The translations under genes and the position numbers were made by a program. 37,621 bases of DNA from Hondaea fermentalgiana (taxonomy: Eukaryota > Sar > Bigyra > Thraustochytrida > Thraustochytriidae). The DNA is taken from assembly GCA_014084085.1 (NCBI GenBank), contig NPFB01000040.1, positions 550-38,170 of the forward strand. Direction: 5' to 3'. Below, piece by piece: positions 8,708 through 15,769 of the stretch; the stretch's first letter is position 1; the number at the start of each line of letters is the position of its first letter. Under the pieces are notes generated by a model, which was given only the letters and a program-made list of their open reading frames with translations, had not been told where the DNA came from and ran no database searches.

Positions 8708-9402
8708 GCTCGCGCCGCCGCCCCTCGCTCAAAAGATCACCTCTGCGACCCCAAATCTCCGCTCTGCGCTCTGCAGCTGCAGACACCGGCAGCGGGCAGC
8801 GGCCGGCGCCCTCTCCCGCACGCGCGCGTCGGCGCGCGCGCCTCGGGCTCCGCGTCCGCGTCCGGGCCGGTCGCGAGCTCAGGGTTCTGTTCTTCTGCTC
8901 GCGCAGCAGCAGCTCGCTCGGGTTGTCGAGCGCTCTGCACGTGAAGAGAGAGATCAGCCGCCGCCATGTCTCATGGACGGCCCATCGATCGCCCCCGCCA
9001 GACCAGAAACCTGCCGCTGCGCGCGGCTTTCCTCCGCCGCCGACGCCACGGAGCCCGAGCGCGCGTTCGATCCATGGCATTCCATGGCATCCCATGGCAT
9101 CCCATGGCACCATCCAGGGGAAATCCGGTGACCTCGACGAGGGTCGCGCGGGCGGGGACGACCAAGCGCCCACTTGCGCGCGCGGTTGCTCCACTTGCTG
9201 CGCGCGTTTGCGCGACTTGCGCGCGCGGGCGCGAACAGCAGCGAAGATAGTTAGTTGCTGTTGCGTACAGGGCCGACGTGGCTTTTGTTTTCGCTTTCAT
9301 TTGCTTTTCTTAGCGCGCATGGGAGACAGAACGTGAACGCGCGCGGCGGTGCAGCAGTACCCGCGCGAGCGCGCGGCGCAGAGCGGCATCGAGCGCGCGG
9401 GC
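8708..9402. promoter_or_regulatory. GC-rich divergent spacer, probable bidirectional promoter
   Basis: This spacer between the SPRY gene (-) and the RhoGEF gene (+) is extremely GC-rich with many CpG and alternating CG runs. It contains a 4x10-bp tandem repeat at 9071-9110 and a cluster of CACTTGCGCG-like words at 9171-9220. Several long open frames here on both strands look like products of GC bias. A mini-ORF (ATG at 9319, stop after 5 codons) lies in the RhoGEF leader. Confidence 0.5.
9071..9110. repeat. 10-bp tandem repeat (tcccatggcat type), four copies
   Basis: Four consecutive 10-bp units read tccatggcat, tccatggcat, cccatggcat and cccatggcac. Each carries a palindromic CCATGG core. 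The array sits in the divergent spacer and puts repeated ATGs on both strands. Confidence 0.95.
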
Positions 9403-11502
9403 ATGAGCGCGTACAGACCGCGCGGCGCGCGCGGCGGGCGCGGCATGGCGGAGGAGGGCGAGGAGGGCGAGGCGGCGGCGGCGCGGCGCGCGCGGCGCGG
9501 GCTGCACGCGCCGGACGAGGAGGCCGGGACCGCGCGCGCGGGCACGGGCGGCAGGGCGCGCAGGCGCGACGCGGGCAGGAGCAGGAGCAAGAGCAAGTCG
9601 AGGAGGAGCAAGAGCAGGAGCGGGAGCAGGAGCAGGAGCAGGAGCAGGAGCAAGGGCGCCAGCGAGAGGGAAAAGTCCCGGCAGATGCAGCCGCTGCAGC
9701 TCGGGCAGCTGGTCCAGATCGTGCCGGTGGCGCTCCTGTTTCTGCGAGACGCGCACGGCCAAGGCGCAGGGGACCTCTTTCTCGATGCGGATGAGAGCGA
9801 CCGTGCGGTGCAACACCTGCTGGTAGACCTCATGGACTGCATTAATATGGAGGGCGACCTGACGATGGCCCAGTACAGGGAGCTCTTTGGGGAGCACGAG
9901 CCCGCGACGATCGCGAGCGCCGTGCGCGTGGTCATGCTCGAGTGCGAGCCGCGCTTCGTGCCGCGCGAGGTGGGCGAGGAGCTCGTGCAATCGCTGACGA
10001 CGCTCGACAACTGCGTGACGGGTCGCGACTGTGCGCGCATGCTCGGCCCCGCGCTCGACAAGCTCCCTCGCGCGCACTACATGGCGCTGGCGGAGCTCTG
10101 CGCCTTCTTGCGCGATACTGGATCGGACGCAGCAGAACTCGCGTGTCTTATTGGCCCAGCCCTGTTTTCGGATGGTCGCGCCAGCGTCGCCGAAGACCAT
10201 GCCGCAGCAGCAGCGGCAGCCATTATGGATCTCCTCATCGAGGAGTGCGGCGCCTTCTTTGGCCGTGTCTGCGCCGTATCAAGCTGTAGAGGATTGGGCG
10301 ATCGGCAGAACGTTTCACCTGTATCGATGGCGCAGCAAAACGCCTTGAGCAACGCCTTGCGGACCGAGGGCCGGACAAGGTCGGCCGCCGAGGAAGCATC
10401 CCTCACTGCCGCGAGGATGAAGCAGCTCGTGACCTTTTACAATTGGCGCGATCCCGCAAAGGCCGCACGCGTCCCGCTTCTCTTCGAGAATCACGAATTT
10501 CTCAATATTGCGCACGCCATTCACCTGCGTTACCCGGAGGGCTTGCCTCGGCCTTGGCGCGCCGAGCTCATGGAAATGAAGGCACGTGGTATCGAGGGCG
10601 CAGAGTGGTTTGACCCATCGCCTCCGAAACCAGGCGCCGGCGTGCTCTTGCCTCCTCCACCGCCGCCCCGATCCCCGGGCTCCTCGCGCGTGGATCAAAT
10701 CGTGAACGAGATTATTGACACTGAGCACGCCTATCACGAGGTGCTCGTTGAGACGCTCGCCTATGGCAAGCATATTCGTATGATTGCCCGAGGCCGACAC
10801 GGTGTGGAAGCCATGCAGCGTCTCGGTCTTTCGGCGGCGGATGTAGATACTGTCTTTGGCATGCGTCTCGAGGACATTGTCGACCTGAGTGAGCGCTTTC
10901 TGGCTGGACTCGAGGTCATTGACCTCGTGCGAACCCCCCCTCGACACGAGTTGGGACGACCGGGGCTCATGGCCGACGCCATGAGTGCGATCATTGATGA
11001 TCTCCACGTGTATGCGCCATATGTGAGCATGCACCGAGCCGGAGACAAGATTATCAAGGGAGCGTTGGCGCGTGTGACGCGTCGGGCCACGGGCGCAAAA
11101 CGTCTTCAGCAAGGTCTTGTGGGCGGCGAGGCGACGCGTTTTAGGGGCTCTTTTGCGGAGATATGGGAAAACATGAGCACCTCGAGCGCGCGTCTTTGCG
11201 GTCAGTCTCTCGAATCAGCGCTCATTGCTCCTGTTCAGCGCGTTCCTCGCTACAAGCTTCTATTCGACGAGCTTGCCAAGCGTCTTCCGGGGTCGCATCC
11301 GGCGTACGAGCGTGTGAACGAGCTTGCTCAGAATGTGGCGGATGTAGCAGATCAGCTTAATCAGGCGATGCGCCAGCACGAGAAGATTGCCATGATTCTC
11401 GGCGACGATATACCAGTGGCCAAGGCTTCTCCGCGTCGTACTCTCTTTCGCGCAGGCTCCTCCTCACAAGCTACCATAAGCTCTGACGGAGGTCGCTCCT
11501 AG
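9403..11502 (+). CDS. Rho guanine nucleotide exchange factor (DH domain) with degenerate RhoGAP-like region, 699 aa
   Basis: I start at ATG 9403 (MSAYRPRGARG); the longer open frame begins only with GTG. Residues about 10-95 are Arg/Gly/Ala- and then Arg/Ser-rich, from an in-frame AGGAGC microsatellite. Residues about 130-285 resemble the helical C-terminal half of a RhoGAP domain (LPRAHYMALAELCAFLRDTG, then ELACLIGPALFSDG). The catalytic arginine-finger loop G-x-x-R-x-x-G is not visible. A motif FYNWRDPAKAARVPLLF (about 344) resembles a Y-x-x-x-DPxK element common in protist signalling proteins. A proline run follows, then the DH domain at about 426-660: SRVDQIVNEIIDTEHAYHEV (CR1) and the conserved LIAPVQRVPRYKLLFDELAK (CR3). 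No PH domain follows, which is unusual. Predicted role: activation of Rho/Rac GTPases in cytoskeletal control. Confidence 0.86.
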   Translation: MSAYRPRGARGGRGMAEEGEEGEAAAARRARRGLHAPDEEAGTARAGTGGRARRRDAGRSRSKSKSRRSKSRSGSRSRSRSRSKGASEREKSRQMQPLQLGQLVQIVPVALLFLRDAHGQGAGDLFLDADESDRAVQHLLVDLMDCINMEGDLTMAQYRELFGEHEPATIASAVRVVMLECEPRFVPREVGEELVQSLTTLDNCVTGRDCARMLGPALDKLPRAHYMALAELCAFLRDTGSDAAELACLIGPALFSDGRASVAEDHAAAAAAAIMDLLIEECGAFFGRVCAVSSCRGLGDRQNVSPVSMAQQNALSNALRTEGRTRSAAEEASLTAARMKQLVTFYNWRDPAKAARVPLLFENHEFLNIAHAIHLRYPEGLPRPWRAELMEMKARGIEGAEWFDPSPPKPGAGVLLPPPPPPRSPGSSRVDQIVNEIIDTEHAYHEVLVETLAYGKHIRMIARGRHGVEAMQRLGLSAADVDTVFGMRLEDIVDLSERFLAGLEVIDLVRTPPRHELGRPGLMADAMSAIIDDLHVYAPYVSMHRAGDKIIKGALARVTRRATGAKRLQQGLVGGEATRFRGSFAEIWENMSTSSARLCGQSLESALIAPVQRVPRYKLLFDELAKRLPGSHPAYERVNELAQNVADVADQLNQAMRQHEKIAMILGDDIPVAKASPRRTLFRAGSSSQATISSDGGRS
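9581..9652 (+). repeat. Coding AGGAGC microsatellite (Arg/Ser tract)
   Basis: Imperfect hexamer repeats (gcaggagcaggagcaag...) encode an RS-rich stretch in the N-terminus of the RhoGEF. Length polymorphism is likely here. Confidence 0.85.
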
Positions 11503-11556
11503 TGAAGATGAAAGAAGGCGCAGAGTATGAGCTTTCAGTTATTTGCTTTAATAATG

Positions 11557-11604
11557 CTGTTGTTGTTGTTGTTGTTGTTGTTGTTGATGATGATGATGAT
11601 GATG
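11557..11604 (+). repeat. Compound trinucleotide microsatellite (GTT)n(GAT)n
   Basis: About nine GTT units run straight into about six GAT units in the 3' flank of the RhoGEF gene. Confidence 0.95.
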
Positions 11605-11694
11605 TGCTGTTGGCTTCTTGCTAGCCTACGTACTGCTGTGTAGACGACGTGCAAGCGAACGAGCGAGCGAGCAAGCGATCGAGATTCTATTCTT

Positions 11695-12213
11695 CTATGG
11701 AGCGGTGCTGGTCAGGGAAGTGTTTGGCATGGTTAGGTTAGGCAAAATGCCAGGATCAATGCGCTCTGCCTGGCCCGAGGTGTCGCAAAGAACACCCTGT
11801 CGAGGCGCATCTGGGGAGTCGCGGAAACGCAGCCATCGGCACTCTGCGTCAAGCTCGATCCATCGCAGAGCATGGCACTGATTTGTCGGGTCCTCATCGA
11901 TGCCCTTGCGCGGGCAATGCGCAATATCGCAGCCCCAGCCGTGCATATTTTCATCGAGGCATGGGCCTGCACCGCCCACGAGCGTTTCGGCTTCGTTGCG
12001 TTCCATGCAGAGCTTGTAGCACTGCGCAAAGGCGCGCAAGAGCTCGTTCGAAGGCACCTCCGCGCTGCTGGCCTCCATGTCCGTCTCAACGCGTGAGCCC
12101 GCTGGTACGCGCAGCAGGCTGTCTGGCGCGCGATCTTGGTGCACGACGATGAGCGTCACGAACAGGCACGCGAACGCCAGCATCAGCGCACCGACCTCCG
12201 CGCGATGGGCCAT
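11695..12213 (-). CDS. Small Cys-rich type II membrane or secreted protein, 172 aa
   Basis: The ATG is at 12213. Residues about 8-24 (GALMLAFACLFVTLIVV) form one hydrophobic segment after a short MAHRAEV head, so it is a signal anchor or signal peptide. The rest is polar, with eight cysteines at residues 65, 69, 85, 95, 100, 113, 125 and 143. The even number fits four disulphides in the secretory pathway. C-x3-C and WGCDIAHC motifs are present. Two N-glycosylation sequons (NLT at 159, NTS at 164) lie near the C-terminus. I recognise no family. It could be a secreted wall or surface factor or a Golgi luminal protein. It converges on the RhoGEF 3' end. Length, start context and Cys spacing make it more likely real than not. 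Confidence 0.62.
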   Translation of the reverse strand: MAHRAEVGALMLAFACLFVTLIVVHQDRAPDSLLRVPAGSRVETDMEASSAEVPSNELLRAFAQCYKLCMERNEAETLVGGAGPCLDENMHGWGCDIAHCPRKGIDEDPTNQCHALRWIELDAECRWLRFRDSPDAPRQGVLCDTSGQAERIDPGILPNLTMPNTSLTSTAP

Positions 12214-12712
12214 CTTCTCGTGTGGTGGCTGCGATTTCTCTGTCGTCTCGTCTCGTCAATGCTTTGCTTTATTTGCTTTGTTATCGTCGAGGAAGGCCGA
12301 GGAAGCTTTTTTTTTTTTTGCTTTTTTTTTGCGAACTCGTTTTGTGAGACCCGTGATCACATTTTTCTAGTGGTGTGGGCTTGACTGTGAATGTGAGTCT
12401 AGGCCTAGGCCTCGCGGCCAGCTAGGTGTTTTGTGGAGATGACCTGCCGTATCTTTTTGCCGATGCGACAGAACGATCCAAAAGGAAGGTTCTCGTTTCT
12501 TCAATTTCTACTTGGGACAGGCGATCATCAAGTTGCGGTCGCCGCCAAGTTCGTGTCTTTGCGAGATCTCAGGTATGACGATTGAATTTGTTTCAAAGTT
12601 TGATTTATTACGAAATGAATTATGTAGATTATACTGAGCAGAAAAGGGGGGAGAGAGATTTGGGGGCGTGAGTGGTGAGCATCCGAGGAAATTAGTTTTC
12701 TTTTCTTTTCTT
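12214..12712. other. Intergenic region with T-rich tracts and a probable polyadenylation signal
   Basis: This spacer holds the 5' flank of the Cys-rich protein gene and the 3' flank of the Zn2Cys6 gene, both on the minus strand. It contains long T runs at 12307-12330. TTTATT near 12604 reads AATAAA on the minus strand, about 110 bp past the Zn2Cys6 stop. A 48-codon plus-strand ORF (12438-12584) has no recognisable features and is not called. Confidence 0.5.
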
Positions 12713-14569
12713 TCAGAGATCTTGCAATCCCGCGTTGACTGAAGACCACTCGAGAATGGAATTGAGCCAGTCGCCATCATCAACGACGCCGTCCTCGAGG
12801 TCGTGCAAAATATCATGCTGCGGTTGATCCGTGCTTTCTTGGTGCAAAGTAGCGGTGTGGACTGGATCATTCGCGCTTTGCTCGGAATGAACAAGGTCGT
12901 AGCCCTTGCTGGCGTGTTGCTGTTGATGTGGCTGTGGCTGCTGTTGCTGTTGCTGTTGCTGCGGCGGTGGCGACGACATCTGATGACCACGAGCAGTTGG
13001 ATGGTGATGCGCATTACGGCCAGAAAAGTTCGTACTGCTAAAGCTCGTACTACGGCTCGTACTGTCAAGCTGGGGTAGCGAGAGCGCCAGAGGTGACGAA
13101 GGATAGCTCATGTGGTCGTCGTGACCACTGGGAGGGGGCGCCGTAGTCGAAGTTGCGTCCGAAGACAGTGGGTCGAAAAAGGCCCAGTTGTTGTAAAACT
13201 TGGCAGCCTCCGGATTCATCTCGTCTACAGGGACACTCCCAGGCGAGAAATTCGAGGTCGATCGAGCGTCGGGTCGGTCCTCGTGGTAAGTATATCCATT
13301 CGAGTGTTGGGTTTGGGGCGGTGGCGGCGCCGCAGTAAAATCTTCGAGAAAAGCTGAAGAAGGCGCAGAGGCAGCAGACGGAGCACCAGCCGTAGTCGCG
13401 CGCGATGCAGTTGTGCGGGGTTGCACCTCGCGCGAGCTTTCTTCAGGCTTGATCGGGAGGTCTGGTTTCGTCCGTACACGCTTGGATGAAGTGCTCGGGA
13501 TTGCCTCCTGCGACATGGGCTTTTTATCCTTGTTGGTCTCCTCGCATGATACAGGCTCCTCGCCATTTTGAGGAGCGCGTTTCGGACCAATGCTCTCAAA
13601 GACGATTTTGAGTTGTGTCGTCATGTTTCCGTCTTCAATTCGCTCGATGTTGATGCAATTGAGCATGTAGGACCGTACCATTGTACGTTCTTGCCCTCCC
13701 GGGTGTTCGACGCAAAAGAGGTCGAAGATGTGCGTCGAAGGAACCTCACGCTCGATGAGCGCCTTGGACTTTTCGCTTGGCGGGCCAAGACTACTCGCCT
13801 TGATGGCGAGAATTTGCAGGAAAACATGCAAATCGCTTTCTTTGACGAGGAGCTTCGCCAGGATATCACCGCCCCAAGGCAGGAAGCCTCCGGCAGACCA
13901 TTGCAAGATCTCCTCGAAGCGCTTGCCCGTAATGCCGAATTCGTCCTCAAAGACACGGTTCACCTGGACAAGAACGCCGCCGTCAAAGCAGTTCATCACA
14001 AGCCGCGGCTTATCATTTTGCGTGATGCCAAAATCGCTACCAATGTGCAGCGAAGAAATCACTGTGGGCGAGGAGACTTGCGCGCCCTCGGGGACGCACA
14101 TAGCGAGTGCGGAGCAGGTCCCGCACATATTGGGCGGAAATCTGCACCTTGTCTTCATGCCGCCAATGATGGCCTGGATGTCGACGTCGAGGGCCTCGAG
14201 CCAAGCGTGGAGACGTTTGTTGGCCTCCTCGTTTCCTGTGGCGACAAGATGGTTCTTGAGCTTTTCGAGCTGGCTCACGAACCAGCACCAGGCCCAGGCC
14301 GCGTCGGAGCGGCTGCGATTTTGATTCTTGAACATGGTAAAGAAGACGGACCACACCCTTCGCTCGTACGTGCTAATGAACGAGAATCCATGTTCATCCA
14401 GCGAGCGTTTGTTGCTCCCCTTTGACCCCTTCTGCGGCCCGCGCTTGCGCTTCGGGCGGTAGGAGCAGACCACGTCGCGGGCCTTGCAGCGCACGCACGG
14501 GTTGCCTCCGCTGCACTTGACCTTGCTCGACGTGCACGCGTCGCACGAGCCCTTGAGCAGGACCTCCAT
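12713..14569 (-). CDS. Zn(II)2Cys6 transcription factor with possible PAS-like domain, 618 aa
   Basis: I start at ATG 14569 (MEVLLKGSCDACTSSKVKC); the longer frame opens with GTG. The binuclear zinc cluster is at residues 9-35, with spacing C-x2-C-x6-C-x5-C-x2-C-x6-C (C9, C12, C19, C25, C28, C35), followed by a basic linker (YRPKRKRGPQKGSKGSNKR). A second Cys group at 142-158 (C142, C149, C152, C158) may bind metal. Residues about 190-340 (VNRVFEDEFGITGKRFEEIL onward) resemble a PAS fold, as in the fungal Ert1/AcuK branch of this class. The C-terminal half is low-complexity (Ser/Pro/Gln, polyQ at about 530-545) and suits an activation region. Known role of the class: DNA binding at CGG-type half-sites. 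The gene is head-to-head with the ARM-repeat gene. Confidence 0.88.
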   Translation of the reverse strand: MEVLLKGSCDACTSSKVKCSGGNPCVRCKARDVVCSYRPKRKRGPQKGSKGSNKRSLDEHGFSFISTYERRVWSVFFTMFKNQNRSRSDAAWAWCWFVSQLEKLKNHLVATGNEEANKRLHAWLEALDVDIQAIIGGMKTRCRFPPNMCGTCSALAMCVPEGAQVSSPTVISSLHIGSDFGITQNDKPRLVMNCFDGGVLVQVNRVFEDEFGITGKRFEEILQWSAGGFLPWGGDILAKLLVKESDLHVFLQILAIKASSLGPPSEKSKALIEREVPSTHIFDLFCVEHPGGQERTMVRSYMLNCINIERIEDGNMTTQLKIVFESIGPKRAPQNGEEPVSCEETNKDKKPMSQEAIPSTSSKRVRTKPDLPIKPEESSREVQPRTTASRATTAGAPSAASAPSSAFLEDFTAAPPPPQTQHSNGYTYHEDRPDARSTSNFSPGSVPVDEMNPEAAKFYNNWAFFDPLSSDATSTTAPPPSGHDDHMSYPSSPLALSLPQLDSTSRSTSFSSTNFSGRNAHHHPTARGHQMSSPPPQQQQQQQQPQPHQQQHASKGYDLVHSEQSANDPVHTATLHQESTDQPQHDILHDLEDGVVDDGDWLNSILEWSSVNAGLQDL

Positions 14570-14599
14570 GCTGCTTTCTCGCCCGACCGCTCCGGGTTT

Positions 14600-14672
14600 G
14601 GCTTGGCCTGGCTCGGCTCGGCTTGGCTTGGTTAGCTTGGTTAGCTTGGGTAGCTTGGTTAGCTTGGTCTGG
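14600..14672. repeat. AAGCC/CCAAGCTAA-type repeat in the Zn2Cys6 leader
   Basis: On the plus strand this reads as gcttggcctggctcggctcgg followed by four copies of about 9 bp (ttagcttgg). On the coding (minus) strand it is a CCAAGCTAAC/AAGCC array about 30-100 bp upstream of the ATG. A related array precedes the YCII gene. Confidence 0.85.
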
Positions 14673-15769
14673 GCTCGTCTCCTCTCGGGGTCACTCACTC
14701 CCCGGGTCCGCGAGCTGCGGCCAGAGGCCTCGCGAGGGCGGGCGCGCGCGAGCGATGGGGAGGGCGGGCGCGAGCGAGCGGGCGAGCGAGCGAGCAGAGA
14801 AGAGCAGAGCAGAGCAGAGCAGCGCGGCGCTGCGCGGGCGCGGCCGGCCGGCTCAGGCGGCGAAGAAAGCAGATGAAGAAGTCAATTTGGGCGAAGCCAC
14901 CGGAGAGACGGCAGGTTTTTACCGCCCCATACGCACGCGAAGCGGGTGAAAACTGGCAGATTCGGGGCGGCCGCGGCGCCACCGCGCGCAAGCAGGCGAT
15001 CAGAGAACCTCCGACGCTCCCCGGGATAAGCAGGCGTCGGGGAAATTCCGCCGGGCGCCGGCGTCCCCCGGGGAAACCCAGCTTCGCCGGCGCCTCTCTC
15101 TCTTTCTCTCTCTATCTCTCCCTCTTGCACGAGCTGCGAGCTGCAGACCTTCTTGCTCGCGAGCGGAACCAAGCGCGCCGCTGCTTCCGGCCGCAGACGC
15201 GTCCGCCAGGCTGCAGCAGCGTCCCCGGCGTCGGCCTCCGCGGCCGGCGCTGGCTCGCGGCGGGGCGTGCGAGCCGCGCACTCTGGCGCCGGGCGCGGTG
15301 TACGATATGGCAGTACGATAACGGGGGCGGGGCACGTGCCCATATTGGCGCAAGTGGGGAGGGGCGGCGGATAGTTCACTTGCGCGCGGAGGATAGTTGA
15401 TTTGCGCGCGGAGAGAGCGACTTGCCATGGTTGCGGCGGGGCGGGCGCGCGGCGCGGGGTGTAACACAAGTATGGAGGGTTTGCGCGACTTGTGGGAGGG
15501 CGGTGCGCACTTGCGGAGAGCAGCGGGGAAAGGCGCAGAGGCTGGCCGGCAGCGCGTGCATCAATAAAGAAAGGGCCAACGCGCGAGACCTCGAAGGCGA
15601 GGAGGCCGTCGCCGGTCGCAGCTGGCGCTGCGCCCGACGCCGCCCCGGCTGTCAGCGCCCGCGCCCGCGACCCCCTCCTCCTTTCCTCCCGCGTCTTTAT
15701 TTTCCTCGCGTGAGTGAGAGCAGAAGAGGCGATCAAATTCGATCAGGTCGGCAGAGCAGCAGGAGCAGC
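14673..15769. promoter_or_regulatory. GC-rich divergent spacer between Zn2Cys6 and ARM genes
   Basis: There is no supported gene in about 1.1 kb. Long open frames on both strands are Arg/Ala/Gly-rich and come from high GC. The spacer holds a GAGC-type tetranucleotide stretch (about 14768-14822), a CT-run (about 15096-15123) and a near-duplicate pair (ggatagttcacttgcgcgcgga-like) at about 15369-15412. TTGCGCGACTTG at 15481 and GCACTTGCGGA at about 15507 are also present, the same words seen in the 9.2-kb divergent spacer. CATCAATAAAG occurs at about 15559. Confidence 0.45.

Noticed and set aside
8484..9194. 236-codon minus-strand ORF containing a WRRLISLFTCRALDNP segment that recalls an F-box
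   Set aside because: Mostly Arg/Gly from GC-rich DNA, overlaps the SPRY gene in another frame, and an acceptor-like site cuts through the F-box-like part. Could be a 5' exon but not supported.
9255..9794. 179-codon plus-strand ORF rich in Ala/Arg/Gly
   Set aside because: Frame-shifted shadow of the RhoGEF N-terminus in GC-rich repeats; Glu-Gln runs come from the AGGAGC microsatellite.
12508..13068. 186-codon minus-strand ORF ending HELGGDRNLMIACPK
   Set aside because: Overlaps the Zn2Cys6 coding region and its AT-rich 3' UTR in another frame. No ATG-anchored domain or convincing splice model.
14882..15736. 284-codon minus-strand and other long ORFs in the Zn2Cys6/ARM spacer
   Set aside because: Composition is Ala/Arg/Pro throughout in all frames, as expected from high GC; no recognisable domain.
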